A stretch of DNA of 64,000 bases, from contig OZ243944.1 of NCBI GenBank assembly GCA_965214295.1, positions 4,030,001 to 4,094,000 of the forward strand, in the 5' to 3' direction. Origin of the DNA: JAJDUF01 sp965214295. GTDB taxonomy: Bacteria; Chloroflexota; UBA11872; UBA12225; JAJDUF01. The position numbers were made by a program, and so were the translations under genes. Positions 1-8,098 of this stretch are shown piece by piece. The notes beneath the pieces were generated by a model, which saw only the letters and a program-made list of their open reading frames with translations, ran no database searches and was not told the origin of the DNA. The stretch's first letter is position 1; each line of letters begins with the position of its first letter.

Positions 1-2
1 AG

Positions 3-596
3 CTACCTCCTCGCTTGGTAATCGGCGCTCACGCCGGACTCCTTCAGGAGCAGCTCCTCCATCTCTTCAGTGCGGTGAGGATATCCATACGACTCAATGC
101 GGCCGTGCTCATCCATAAGCACTGCCGTCGGATTGTTAGAGACACCGAAGACCTTGCTGATCGCATCATCAGCGTCGGCCACCGTGCGGAACTTGTATCC
201 GTGCCGCTCGGCGAGCGCGGCGCACTCGTCGCGCGCTGCGCGGCAGACGACGATCACGCGCCCTTGGGTCTTCTGGCTGATGGCCTCCAGCTCGTAGAGG
301 GTCACAATGCAGGATGGGCAGTTAGGGGATACAAACAACAGCGCCGCCGGATGGCCAGCCAGGTGAGCACTACTCACCGGGGTATCGTCAAGGTCAACGG
401 CACTGAATTGCGGCGCCGCATCACCGGTACCCAAGTGCCCATTCCTGCTGGCTGTTCGTGACTCCGTGCTCCCACGAGATTGCGGTAACTGGTGGATCAT
501 CCGCACAACGCCCAACAAGAGCAGGCTGTGGAAGATCACCAGGACCCACAGTGCGGCGTAGGATAGATAGAACGGGAACGCTACATCAGGCATCAT
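3..596 (-). CDS. MauD-like membrane-anchored thioredoxin-fold protein
   Basis: 197 aa, complete (TAG at the window edge). The start is ATG at 596 behind a strong AAGGAGAG. An N-terminal hydrophobic segment (about residues 8-33) anchors a thioredoxin/AhpC-TSA fold domain facing outwards. The redox motif is CPSC (C93, C96), and the later conserved cis-Pro loop reads NNPTAVLMD. This architecture is that of MauD, the accessory thiol-disulfide protein of methylamine dehydrogenase maturation, and of related TlpA-like proteins. The next gene upstream in the same direction is MauE-like, which supports a paired electron-relay role. No methylamine dehydrogenase subunit is visible in the window, so the client protein is unknown. 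Confidence 0.8.
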   Translation of the reverse strand: MMPDVAFPFYLSYAALWVLVIFHSLLLLGVVRMIHQLPQSRGSTESRTASRNGHLGTGDAAPQFSAVDLDDTPVSSAHLAGHPAALLFVSPNCPSCIVTLYELEAISQKTQGRVIVVCRAARDECAALAERHGYKFRTVADADDAISKVFGVSNNPTAVLMDEHGRIESYGYPHRTEEMEELLLKESGVSADYQARR

Positions 597-647
597 CTGC
601 TCTCTCCTTCTTGTCCTCGCTGTCTTCGCGCAAGGTACACAGCGGCT

Positions 648-725
648 TTAGCGCCGCATGAAGGGAACCAACTCGGGTAGCCTCAGGATCCAGACCCCCA
701 GCAGGATGAGGAACGTCGCCAGCAT
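648..725 (-). CDS. possible single-TM micropeptide
   Basis: A 25-residue frame (ATG at 725, TAA at 648) lies between the MauE-like and MauD-like genes. It encodes one hydrophobic stretch followed by a charged end (FMRR). The frame stays open upstream through the MauE stop with no better start, and the ATG has no clear Shine-Dalgarno. It could be a small membrane subunit of the redox pair or a chance frame. Confidence 0.25.
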   Translation of the reverse strand: MLATFLILLGVWILRLPELVPFMRR

Positions 726-759
726 TGCCGCGTGTAGCAGATAGGAGAACGTGGCCAGA

Positions 760-1230
760 TTAGTCAGCGACGCGAGATCGAGAGTGAGCGGTACTATACT
801 CTTCCGTTGCTCTGAGAGCGACGAGCAGCAGGACCACTGTCAGCAGCAGGAACAGGCGGGCAACACTGCGGATCGAGATTGGCTCACTCCCTTCGCCAAA
901 GCAGCCACAGTCCACCAGATGTCCGCGCCGCAGGTTGATCCCCACCGCGACGGTAAAGACCACCAAGAGCAGGGTGGCGAGCGCCAAAGCCACACTCATC
1001 AGCCAGCCGGTGAGAAACGTGGCGGCGAGGAAAAGCTCCAGTGGAATGAGCGCGAAGGCAAACCCGTAGGCCACCTTTTCCGGCAATATGTCGTAGGCGA
1101 CCACGCTCCAGGCAAAGAACCGCGGCCGGCGCAGCTTGGGCACGGCCGAGAGCAGAAAGACCATTCCCAGGCCGAACTGGGCCGCGAGTGCAATGTGGCT
1201 CAACGTGCTGAACACTGTCTCGCCAGACAT
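760..1230 (-). CDS. MauE/DoxX-like integral membrane redox protein
   Basis: 156 aa from ATG at 1230, preceded by GGAGTGGAT; the longer frame would overlap the upstream gene. About four transmembrane helices are visible (roughly residues 10-30, 38-72, 76-100, 122-140). The loop before the last helix carries the MauE signature DCGCFG (C108, C110). MauE family proteins work with MauD-type thioredoxins in supplying or relaying thiol-disulfide electrons across the membrane. Gene order (ABM-like, MauE, MauD, all on the minus strand) suggests one operon. The extreme C terminus is polar and not conserved-looking. Confidence 0.75.
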   Translation of the reverse strand: MSGETVFSTLSHIALAAQFGLGMVFLLSAVPKLRRPRFFAWSVVAYDILPEKVAYGFAFALIPLELFLAATFLTGWLMSVALALATLLLVVFTVAVGINLRRGHLVDCGCFGEGSEPISIRSVARLFLLLTVVLLLVALRATEEYSTAHSRSRVAD

Positions 1231-1247
1231 ATCCCATCCACTCCAAG

Positions 1248-1724
1248 TTAGGTGCTCATACGCACGATCAATTCGCGCAGATCCAGCCCCTCCCAGTTGA
1301 GGTTGTTGCTGACGGAGGTAAGCTGCCATCTCGTGGACCAAATCTCTGGCCCACCGTCTTCAGCAAAAGCTAGCCGGCCAAATACTGCGTTGCCGGCATC
1401 AACATGCGAGATTACGTTGGTACCGAAATGAGGGATGGCATCCTCGCCTGCCCAGATAGAGAGACTGAAGCACGTTCGGGGAGGCTCGATGAGGAAGGCG
1501 GAACGCAGCAGCCCCGGTGTCCGAGTCTGGGCCACCTCCCGCATGATGCGACGATATTCGAGGTACGTAGGTATGAGGTGGCGCGCGCTACGCAGGCCGA
1601 ACCTGGTCATTACGCAGATGATCGGCACAGCTACCGGATGGTGGCCCGGCTGCTGAAGGCGCTCGCGCAGAGAAGGCAAGTCCTTCTCAGCGACAGTGCT
1701 CGAGTCGCCGCGATCAATAACCAT
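1248..1724 (-). CDS. ABM-superfamily-like hypothetical protein (dimeric alpha-beta barrel)
   Basis: Up to 158 aa; a shorter start at codon 39 (MTRFGLRS) is possible because the first 35 residues look unstructured. The core has the look of the antibiotic-biosynthesis-monooxygenase/DUF3291-type fold: LLRSAFLIEPPRTCFSLSIW, then HVDAGNAVFGR, then WSTRWQLTSVSNNLNW. I do not recognise an active site. It ends 17 bp before the MauE-like gene on the same strand, so cotranscription with the MauE/MauD pair is likely. Function unknown; possibly a small-molecule-binding dimer. Confidence 0.55.
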   Translation of the reverse strand: MVIDRGDSSTVAEKDLPSLRERLQQPGHHPVAVPIICVMTRFGLRSARHLIPTYLEYRRIMREVAQTRTPGLLRSAFLIEPPRTCFSLSIWAGEDAIPHFGTNVISHVDAGNAVFGRLAFAEDGGPEIWSTRWQLTSVSNNLNWEGLDLRELIVRMST

Positions 1725-1785
1725 GTCTCGCGCTCCAACTGGGTGCTAGATAGACTCTAGCTACCCGGCACCGGCGAGACACTGG

Positions 1786-1826
1786 GGAAAACCCTAGTTT
1801 TTGACCTGTGGAAAACCCTAGTTTTT
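1786..1826. promoter_or_regulatory. tandem operator-like direct repeats in a divergent intergenic region
   Basis: The 17-bp sequence GGAAAACCCTAGTTTTT occurs at 1786-1802 and again at 1810-1826, spaced 24 bp start to start. Each copy contains an imperfect palindrome (AAAAC-CCTA-GTTTT). The pair lies between the divergent genes starting at 1724 (minus) and 2015 (plus). Two phased palindromic sites in such a position look like a repressor or activator binding site, though no regulator gene is adjacent. Confidence 0.4.
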
Positions 1827-2014
1827 CGTCCGTTATGCCGTGTGGAGCCTGTTTGGAGCGCCGGCCGGCGGCGCAATCTGCCGGAGGCAAGCGCAGCGGC
1901 ACGGGGGTGGGTGAGAGCCATCCCGCCGCCGCACTAGCCGCTGACAGTGGTGGTGGTCGTCCCGTAGGATTGGACCAAGAGCAGAACTGGCCAGCGCGGC
2001 CGCCGGAGGTGGAT

Positions 2015-2413
2015 ATGAACAGTGCTATGGTCTGGACGGTGGGGAGCTTTCTGGGGGGACGTGTCCTGGAGCGGGTGGTCGCTGCGGCGCTCGGCTCGGC
2101 CGGCGGCCGGCGGTTGATGCAGCGCTGGGACAAGCGGGAGCTCACCCCGTTCGAGCATCGTATGCTGGCGCAACAATGGGCCGGCGGGATTGCCAAGACG
2201 GTGATCGCCGCCGGCCCGGTCGTAGCGGCGGTGATGAGCTTGCGGAGCAGCGCTGACTCCGGCGGCGCGGCCACTCCTGAGGACAAGCCGTTCGATTGGG
2301 CACGGGCGATCTCCCGGACGGCCGAGGTGCTGCTGGCCTTGGGGGCCATTCTCAAGGTGATCGGCGAGTACCTGGAGAAGCGCGAGGCGGTGGTGGCGGA
2401 GCACGAGGATTGA
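2015..2413 (+). CDS. hypothetical protein with C-terminal membrane-proximal helix
   Basis: 132 aa starting at ATG 2015, chosen for the strong GGAGGT nine bases upstream; the frame is open further upstream but that part is low in coding character. Residues about 3-25 and 45-70 are hydrophobic or amphipathic (AKTVIAAGPVVAAVMSL), and another hydrophobic helix follows near residues 105-122 (AEVLLALGAILKVIGEYL). The ends are charged. This could be a small holin-like or otherwise membrane-associated protein. I do not recognise the family. A Type A/B repeat cluster follows directly. Confidence 0.5.
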   Translation: MNSAMVWTVGSFLGGRVLERVVAAALGSAGGRRLMQRWDKRELTPFEHRMLAQQWAGGIAKTVIAAGPVVAAVMSLRSSADSGGAATPEDKPFDWARAISRTAEVLLALGAILKVIGEYLEKREAVVAEHED

Positions 2414-2550
2414 GGGGATTTGGACCTCACCCCCCGGCCCCCTCTCCATCGCCAAGCGATAGAGAGGGGGATGTAGATTCCCGCGTGCGCGGGAATGACA
2501 GGGTGAGGGGCGGGAATGACGGGGTGAGGGGCGTGGTCGAGATGGCCGTT
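2414..2550. repeat. intergenic repeat cluster (Type A hairpin and REP)
   Basis: Contains a Type A hairpin, CCTCACCCCCCGGCCCC...CGATAGAGAGGGGG (about 2423-2470), and a REP palindrome with stem CCCGCG-TG-CGCGGG at 2476-2499. Between convergent genes, these hairpins may also act in transcript termination. Confidence 0.7.
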
Positions 2551-3939
2551 TTACGCCAATAGCTTGCCGGGATTTAGCAGCCCTTTCGGGTCTACGGCGC
2601 GCTTGAACGCGCGCATCAGCTCCATTGTGGCCGGGTTCACGTTCAGGGGCAGGAACTTCCGCTTCATAATTCCGACGCCGTGCTCGCCGGAGATCACGCC
2701 TCCTAGCTCGGTCGCGGCCGCGATAATGGCGTCCGCCGCCGCTTCGCCGCGCCGCCGCTCGTCGGGAGCGCGGCTGTCGAACAGGACGTTGGGGTGCAAG
2801 TTGCCGTCGCCAGCGTGACCGAACAGCACTACCGGCACGCCGTATTGCTGCCCGATCTCCTTGACTCGCCGCGCCAGCGTCGGGATCGCCGGGCGCGGCA
2901 CACAGATGTCCTCGCCGATCTTATCGGGCCGCACCCGGCCGAGGGCGCCCGTGATCGAGCGCCGCGCCGTCCAGAGGGCAGCCGCCTCGGCCGCCGTGGC
3001 GGCCAGGCGCACCTCGCGGGCACCGGCGGCCAGGCAGAGGTCGCTGACCCGTGCTGCGTCGCGGTCGGCCTGGCGCTCGTCACCGTCGGTTTCGATGAGC
3101 AGGATGGCCTCCACGTCGAGCGGCAGCCCCAGGCCGCGGTAGGCCTCTACGCAGCGAATGGCGATGTCGTCCATCAACTCGATCAGCGCCGGTGTTATTC
3201 CCGCGCGCAGGATGATGGAGACGGTGCGGGTGGCGGCTGCAAGCTCTGGGAACACGGCCAGGAGCGCGCGCCGTGCCGGGGGGCTGGGAATCAGCCGGAC
3301 TTCGACCAGCGTGATCGCGCCGAGGGTGCCTTCGGAGCCGATAAACAGGGCCAGCACGTCCCAGTCTTCCTCGCGGCGCAGCGAGAACACCTCGCCATCG
3401 AGGAGCACGACTTCCAGCGCCTGCACGTAGTCCTGGGTGACGCCGTATTTCAGTCCCCGGGGGCCACCTGCGTTCTCGGCCACGTTGCCACCGAGCGACG
3501 AGACCTTGAAGCTCGACGGATCGGGAGGATAGAACAGCCCGGCCGGCTCCATCGCCGTGAGGAGGTCGCCCGTGAGCACCCCCGGCTCGGCAATGGCCCG
3601 GCGGCGGGTGGTCTCGACGGCGCGCAGCCGGTTGATGCGGCTGAGGTCGAGCACCAACTCATGAGCAAGGGGCACGCAACCGCCGGACAGGCCGGTGCCG
3701 CTACCGCGCGGAATGATGGGCAGGTCATGGGTATTGGCATAGGTCAAAAGAGCCGCCACTTGGCGCGTATCCGCCGGCTGCAGGACGGCCAGGGGCGGGG
3801 TGCCCCGCAAGACAGTCGTGCTGTCGTAGGAGTAGCCGAACAGCGCCGCCGGCTCGGTAATCACCCGTTCCGAACCGACGAGCCGGCCGAGGTCGCGCCG
3901 GACGGCGGCAGTGGTACTCGGAGACGGCGCGGTGGTCAT
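2551..3939 (-). CDS. glcD: FAD-linked oxidase, glycolate oxidase GlcD / D-lactate dehydrogenase type
   Basis: 462 aa, the usual length for GlcD. The N-terminal FAD_binding_4 (PCMH) domain shows PRGSGTGLSGG (residues 77-87) and the FAD-contacting GGNVAENAGGPRGLKYG stretch. The C-terminal FAD-oxidase domain shows FGHAGDGNLHPN, SGEHGVGIMKRK and the terminal KRAVDPKGLLNPGKL. These features fit oxidation of a 2-hydroxy acid (glycolate or D-lactate) to the 2-oxo acid, with electrons passed to the membrane chain. GlcE and GlcF partners are not nearby, so it may act alone as a D-lactate dehydrogenase-type enzyme. The gene is monocistronic as far as visible. Confidence 0.88.
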   Translation of the reverse strand: MTTAPSPSTTAAVRRDLGRLVGSERVITEPAALFGYSYDSTTVLRGTPPLAVLQPADTRQVAALLTYANTHDLPIIPRGSGTGLSGGCVPLAHELVLDLSRINRLRAVETTRRRAIAEPGVLTGDLLTAMEPAGLFYPPDPSSFKVSSLGGNVAENAGGPRGLKYGVTQDYVQALEVVLLDGEVFSLRREEDWDVLALFIGSEGTLGAITLVEVRLIPSPPARRALLAVFPELAAATRTVSIILRAGITPALIELMDDIAIRCVEAYRGLGLPLDVEAILLIETDGDERQADRDAARVSDLCLAAGAREVRLAATAAEAAALWTARRSITGALGRVRPDKIGEDICVPRPAIPTLARRVKEIGQQYGVPVVLFGHAGDGNLHPNVLFDSRAPDERRRGEAAADAIIAAATELGGVISGEHGVGIMKRKFLPLNVNPATMELMRAFKRAVDPKGLLNPGKLLA

Positions 3940-4287
3940 GGGACGGCTCCGGGGATGCCCCCCCTATGGCCTCCCCGCTCCGTAGGGGGACATGGATTGC
4001 GGCTTGCGCCGCAATGACGGATAGGTGTCATTTTCGTGCTCGTGACGATTGCCTGGGTGCAACGGATGCTGCCTGAATCATTAAACCAGTAAACGAGGCC
4101 GGCGCTTTCCGTCCACAACGGCGCAGCCGTTCGTTATAATCAGTGGTAGGAATCACAGCAATACGGCCCGATCGCCGATCCTCACAGCTCCAGTGGCCTG
4201 TTTTCCTCGCTGCTTTGGTCAGCTCCCTCCCCAGGCTGTTGCTACGGCGATCCGGCCGGGAAGGATGGCGCGTCGCGCCCGAATCGT
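3940..4287. other. divergent intergenic region with REP hairpins and a promoter candidate
   Basis: Region of 348 bp between divergent genes. It begins with a double hairpin: CCTCCCCGCTCCGTAGGGGG (about 3970-3989) followed by a REP with stem GCGGC-TTGC-GCCGC (3994-4018). The remainder is AT-richer and holds the promoter candidate listed separately. I see no gene in it. Confidence 0.6.
4112..4140 (+). promoter_or_regulatory. sigma70-type promoter candidate upstream of the NYN gene
   Basis: A perfect TATAAT at 4135-4140 is preceded, 17 bp upstream, by TCCACA (4112-4117, four of six matches to TTGACA). It would give a leader of about 140 nt before the ATG at 4288. Confidence 0.4.
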
Positions 4288-5742
4288 ATGAATGCTCAGT
4301 ATCGTCGCCCCGAGTCCATGCCCAACCTGCCCGTACATGCAGCCTCCTACGGATCCGTCGCCGTCTTCATTGACTGGGACAACTTTGCCATCGGCCTGCG
4401 GGAAGAGATGCCGGACCGGCCGCCGGACCTTGGTCCGGTCTTGCGCTGGGTGCGCCAACTAGGGCCGGTTGCCGTCTGTCGTGCGTATGGCGAATGGCGC
4501 GACGCCGCGGAGCGGCTGGCGGTCTATAGCGCCGGCGTCGAGGTGGTCTACGCTCCGGTGCTGCCGTTAGCTAGCGCCCCGACGCGCGCCAACGGTGGCA
4601 AGAGCCTGGCCGATACGGAAATGGCGGTGGACTGTGTGGATTTTCTGCACCTCATTCCCGAAATCGCCACCCTCGTCATCGTCTCCAGTGATAAGGACCT
4701 CATCCCGATCCTGCGTTTTGCCCAGCGTCGTGGCCTGCGCGTCTACGTCGTCGGCTCGGACCGAACGGCCGGCGCCCTGCGCGATCAGTCCGACGACTAC
4801 GTGACGTACCGCACGCTGCTGGAGCAGGAAGGTGAGGCGATCACGACCCCGCCGGTGCGGCCGATGGAGGTGCCACCGGGCCGCTTTGCGCGGGCGCCCC
4901 GGCTGACGCCGGCACGTTCGATGCTGGCGACGCCCGCGGTCGAAAGCGCCGAACGTAGCACTACCGATGCCGGTACCGATACCGGCCCGTCGCGGGCCAC
5001 GCTACGCCGGCGCCGCGGCCGCCGGCGGCGGAGCGGGAGCGGCGCGGCCCCAGCAGCCAGCGCCGCTCCCGCGGCGCCGAAAGCAGCCAGCGTGGAGTCG
5101 CCGGCCCCGGCGGCGGCCGACAGCGAACCGGACCCGGCGATGGTTGCGCCGCTGCCGGACGAGGCCGACGCGCCCGTGCCCGATAAGCCCGAACCGCCTA
5201 GTGCAGACGCTCCGGCGGCCGCGGCGGCACCCGTGGCCGAAGTATCCGGCAAGCCGAAACCGGAATCGGCCGCAGCGGCCGAGGAGAGCCGGCCGGCGCT
5301 GAAAGTGCTCCCCGGTGAATCGCTCTCGCGCCTGAAGGGGTCGGCCCCGAAAACGCCGGCCGAGGATGCCGCTCCGGTGGCAGCGGTGGGTGGGGAGGCT
5401 GTGCCGGCACCGGCCGAGAAGCGTGCGGAGGCTCCGGCCGAACCGGCGGCCGTTGAGGTAGTCGTGTCGCCCGCAGCCGACGGGACGCCACCGGGCAGCA
5501 ACGGGACGGCCACTGAGGACGACACCCCGGCCGCGGCTCAGGCCGCTGGCACCGCCGACGCGCCGCCAGCAGAGGAGAAGAAGGCCAAGACCACCACTCG
5601 CCGGCGCTCTCCTCGCCGGCGCTCCAGTACGCGCGGCAGGACAAGCACGGCCAAGGCCAGGACAGCGAAGTCGGCAAAGACCGCGAAAGCCACTCCTACC
5701 GGTAAGACAAAGGCCGAGGCGCCGGCGGCAGCGGAAGCATAG
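4288..5742 (+). CDS. NYN-domain (LabA/DUF88-like) protein with long Ala/Pro-rich tail
   Basis: 484 aa. Residues about 22-178 form a NYN domain, a PIN-like putative RNase fold: VAVFIDWDNF (D29, D31, N32), then ADTEMAVDCVDFL (D109, D115), then VIVSSDKDLIPILRFAQRRG (D135, D137), and VYVVGSDRTAGALRDQSDDY. The acidic residues are those expected for metal-dependent nuclease activity. Residues from about 190 to 430 are low complexity (Ala/Pro/Glu/Asp), and the last 50 residues are strongly basic (RRRSPRRRSSTRGR, then KTAKAT repeats), suggesting nucleic-acid binding. No clear Shine-Dalgarno precedes the ATG; MPNLPVH at codon 11 is an alternative start. Confidence 0.82.
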   Translation: MNAQYRRPESMPNLPVHAASYGSVAVFIDWDNFAIGLREEMPDRPPDLGPVLRWVRQLGPVAVCRAYGEWRDAAERLAVYSAGVEVVYAPVLPLASAPTRANGGKSLADTEMAVDCVDFLHLIPEIATLVIVSSDKDLIPILRFAQRRGLRVYVVGSDRTAGALRDQSDDYVTYRTLLEQEGEAITTPPVRPMEVPPGRFARAPRLTPARSMLATPAVESAERSTTDAGTDTGPSRATLRRRRGRRRRSGSGAAPAASAAPAAPKAASVESPAPAAADSEPDPAMVAPLPDEADAPVPDKPEPPSADAPAAAAAPVAEVSGKPKPESAAAAEESRPALKVLPGESLSRLKGSAPKTPAEDAAPVAAVGGEAVPAPAEKRAEAPAEPAAVEVVVSPAADGTPPGSNGTATEDDTPAAAQAAGTADAPPAEEKKAKTTTRRRSPRRRSSTRGRTSTAKARTAKSAKTAKATPTGKTKAEAPAAAEA

Positions 5743-5805
5743 TGCTCGGCTACGGCTGATTTGGCGCGTGAGCATGTCGGGAGTAGGGTGAGGGCGGGGG
5801 CGCCG

Positions 5806-6471
5806 ATGTCCGCGACCGACCAGCGCCCGCCGCCGACCGTCCCCACCATCGAGGCGGCGATGCCCGCGGACGTCCCGGCCATCGCCGAGGTGTTCGCGCG
5901 TGCCTTTGTCGAGTATCGCCTGGCCCTCGGCTGCGATACCCCCACCTTGGCCCGGCTCTGGGTGCCGCTCGTCGCGGCGCGCCTATCCAGCTGGCACGTT
6001 GCGCGGATATCCCGGCCTTGCTCCCCGGAGACCCGGCCGGTTGTCGGGATTCTGGCCGTAGAAGCACACGGAGAAGCGTATGAGTCGGCCGGGCAGGGGA
6101 TGGGGACGCTGGCAGTCTGGCGGCGGGCGCTAGGCATCAGGGGACTGCTGCGGGCCGGCTATGCCCTGCTCCCCTTGGCCATGGTGTACGTGCGTCGGCC
6201 GCCGCGCCGCGATGAGCTGTACGTGGCGAACCTGGCCGTAGACCCTGAGTATCAGAACCGGGGTGTTGGCCGCCGGCTCCTGGCCGCCGCCGCACAGCGG
6301 GCGCAAGTGCGCGGGTACGGGCGGCTCTCACTCCATGTGGCTGCTTCCAATGCCCCGGCGCTGCACCTCTACGAGAGCGCCGGCTTCTCCCGCGAAGTGA
6401 CCATCCAGCCACCGTATCGGGGGCCACTGGGCATTCCGGCCTTCATCGCCATGCAGCGCCGGCTGCCGTAA
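5806..6471 (+). CDS. GNAT-family N-acetyltransferase
   Basis: 221 aa from ATG at 5806 (MSATDQRP); the frame is open upstream to 5761. The domain is a classic GNAT fold with the acetyl-CoA pyrophosphate loop in NLAVDPEYQNRGVGRRLLA and the C-terminal segment SLHVAASNAPALHLYESAGF. About 60 residues in the middle (VEAHGEAYESAGQGMGTLAVWRRALG region) are an insertion typical of the more divergent members. The substrate cannot be read from sequence. It follows the NYN gene by about 60 bp and may share its transcript. Confidence 0.82.
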   Translation: MSATDQRPPPTVPTIEAAMPADVPAIAEVFARAFVEYRLALGCDTPTLARLWVPLVAARLSSWHVARISRPCSPETRPVVGILAVEAHGEAYESAGQGMGTLAVWRRALGIRGLLRAGYALLPLAMVYVRRPPRRDELYVANLAVDPEYQNRGVGRRLLAAAAQRAQVRGYGRLSLHVAASNAPALHLYESAGFSREVTIQPPYRGPLGIPAFIAMQRRLP

Positions 6472-6670
6472 CCGTTGGCCGGCTCCCCTGATTACCTACC
6501 TCCACCCTGATGAAAGCTGCCGAATTAATCGGGTAGTGGAGCGCCGCCCCCTTCCCCGGCCCGGCCCCCGCTCTGCAAGGGGACATGGATTCCGGCCCCG
6601 TATCGGGGTACGTGACATGCTTGCGCCGGAATGGCGGGAGGGGCGCCAGGAATAGCACCTGGCCGAATGC

Positions 6671-7636
6671 TCAGTAGCCCTTCGTCTTGTCCACGACGTT
6701 GATGAGGGGCCGGCCTTGGGCGAACCGGCGGGCGTTCTCGCGGAGAATCTCCACCGCGCGGCGCTCCTTGCGGAAGGAATGACCGGAGGAATGGGGCGTA
6801 ATCAGGCAGTTGGGCAGGCCCCACAGCGGGCTGTCGGCGGGCAGCGGCTCGGTCGGGGTGGCATCCAGCCCGGCGTAGGCCGGCCCGCACCGGTCGTCCT
6901 GCAAGGCCGCCACGAGCGCGTCGTGGTCCACCAGCCCGCCGCGGGAGACGACGATGAGGCCCGCATCCGGCTTCATGGTGGCAAACTGTGCAGTCGAGAG
7001 CATCCCGCGGGCCTGGGGGGTGTACGGTGCGGTCACCACGACCACGTCCGCTGCGGCCAGGAGAGCGTCGAGCCGGTCCAGCGGCCAGACTTCCGAGAGG
7101 GCATCGTCCGGCGCGACCGGCTCGCGGTCCACGGCGATAACTTCCATCTCGAAACCGCGCGCCCGTGCGCCAACCGCCCGCCCAATGCGGCCGTAGCCGA
7201 TAATCCCCAGGGTGCCGCCGGCCAGCTCCCAGGACACCGCCCGGACGCCCGCAGCCTCCCAGCGGCGCGCGGCCTGCGCCTCGCGGGCAACGAGCAGCCC
7301 GCGACTAAAGGCCAGGAGCAGCGCAAAGGCGTGCTCGGCGATGTTGGGGGCGTGCGCGCCACGGGTGTTCGTGATGATGATGTCACGCTCACGTAACTCC
7401 GGACTTGACCACAACTGATCCACGCCAGCGCTCGACGTTTGTAGCCAGCGGAGCCGACGCGCGTGCGGCAGTACCGACGCCGGCGGCCAGCCGTAGATGG
7501 CTTCCGCGTCGGCGATCTCCGCACGTAGCGTCTTATCGTCGAATGCCTCGACAACCGAGACGCCCTCAGCCGGCAGATCGTCCAGCAAGTGGAAGAACCG
7601 GCCGTTCGCCGTTGTTGCGAGTACGAGCTTCATCAT
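6671..7636 (-). CDS. D-isomer-specific 2-hydroxyacid dehydrogenase
   Basis: 321 aa, normal family length. The start ATG at 7636 follows GAGGAGGCG; an AT-rich -10-like stretch (TATAGATTATAG, antisense of about 7652-7665) lies immediately upstream. The NAD-binding Rossmann motif is GTLGIIGYGRIGRAVG. Catalytic residues sit in VVSRGGLVDHDAL (Arg), LDATPTEPLP (Glu) and ITPHSSGHS (His). The enzyme reduces a 2-oxo acid to a D-2-hydroxy acid or the reverse, in the cytoplasm. The split substrate domain begins MMKLVLATTANGRFFHLL. The specific substrate is unknown; SerA-like ACT domains are absent, so it belongs to the glyoxylate/hydroxypyruvate reductase-like group. Confidence 0.88.
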   Translation of the reverse strand: MMKLVLATTANGRFFHLLDDLPAEGVSVVEAFDDKTLRAEIADAEAIYGWPPASVLPHARRLRWLQTSSAGVDQLWSSPELRERDIIITNTRGAHAPNIAEHAFALLLAFSRGLLVAREAQAARRWEAAGVRAVSWELAGGTLGIIGYGRIGRAVGARARGFEMEVIAVDREPVAPDDALSEVWPLDRLDALLAAADVVVVTAPYTPQARGMLSTAQFATMKPDAGLIVVSRGGLVDHDALVAALQDDRCGPAYAGLDATPTEPLPADSPLWGLPNCLITPHSSGHSFRKERRAVEILRENARRFAQGRPLINVVDKTKGY

Positions 7637-7834
7637 CGCCTCCTCTATAATCTATATCTATATCGGCACCGGCATGGCGCCCCGCCCTTGGGCTGGGTGG
7701 CAGGGAGTATGCGGGCCGGGAAAAGGATGGGTACCGTCAGGAAACCGAGGACCAAGCTCGACGCTGCCAGGTAGCCGTCGGGATCGGTGCTGACACTAGG
7801 CCAAGCTGCACGTTATAGTATAGTTGAGGTACGC
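7637..7834. other. intergenic region upstream of MITE copy 1
   Basis: Apart from the minus-strand promoter-like AT-rich stretch near 7650-7670, I see no gene. Frames that cross it are short and lack coding character. Confidence 0.4.
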
Positions 7835-7991
7835 CAGGGCCTTTCCCTTGTCACCGCTTCGACGCTCAGTGCAGGCTCTGAGCGGAGCGCAGGGTCTCTC
7901 CCTCGTAGCTGAGATTCTTCGCTCTGCTCAGAATGACATTGAAAAGGCTGCTCAGAATGGCAGGTTTGGCGGCGACTTTGGAAAGGCCCTG
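7835..7991. mobile_element. MITE family 1, copy 1 (12-bp perfect TIRs, 9-bp TSD)
   Basis: The 157-bp element starts CAGGGCCTTTCC and ends GGAAAGGCCCTG, exact inverted repeats. It is flanked on both sides by the same 9 bp, GAGGTACGC (7826-7834 and 7992-8000), a target-site duplication. The interior carries the GATTCTTCGCTC...CAGAATGAC hairpin (about 7910-7937) whose antisense translation is HSERSEES-like. It encodes no transposase, so it must be mobilised in trans. A second copy is at 43388-43533. Confidence 0.85.
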
Positions 7992-8098
7992 GAGGTACGC
8001 AGGCAGGGCTTGACGGTGCATGAGATACTGCCACCGATGCGGCGAGCCGCTGCCATTGTTAACGCTTCGAGCACAGACCACAAGGGAGGCAGACGCTC

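Noticed and set aside
2794..4017. 407-codon plus-strand frame opposite the GlcD gene
   Set aside because: It lies entirely over a clear GlcD gene with conserved FAD motifs; composition is typical of a mirror frame in high-GC DNA.
4797..5775. Long minus-strand frames opposite the NYN gene
   Set aside because: They are shadows of the Ala/Pro-rich, GC-biased tail; no start signals or domains.
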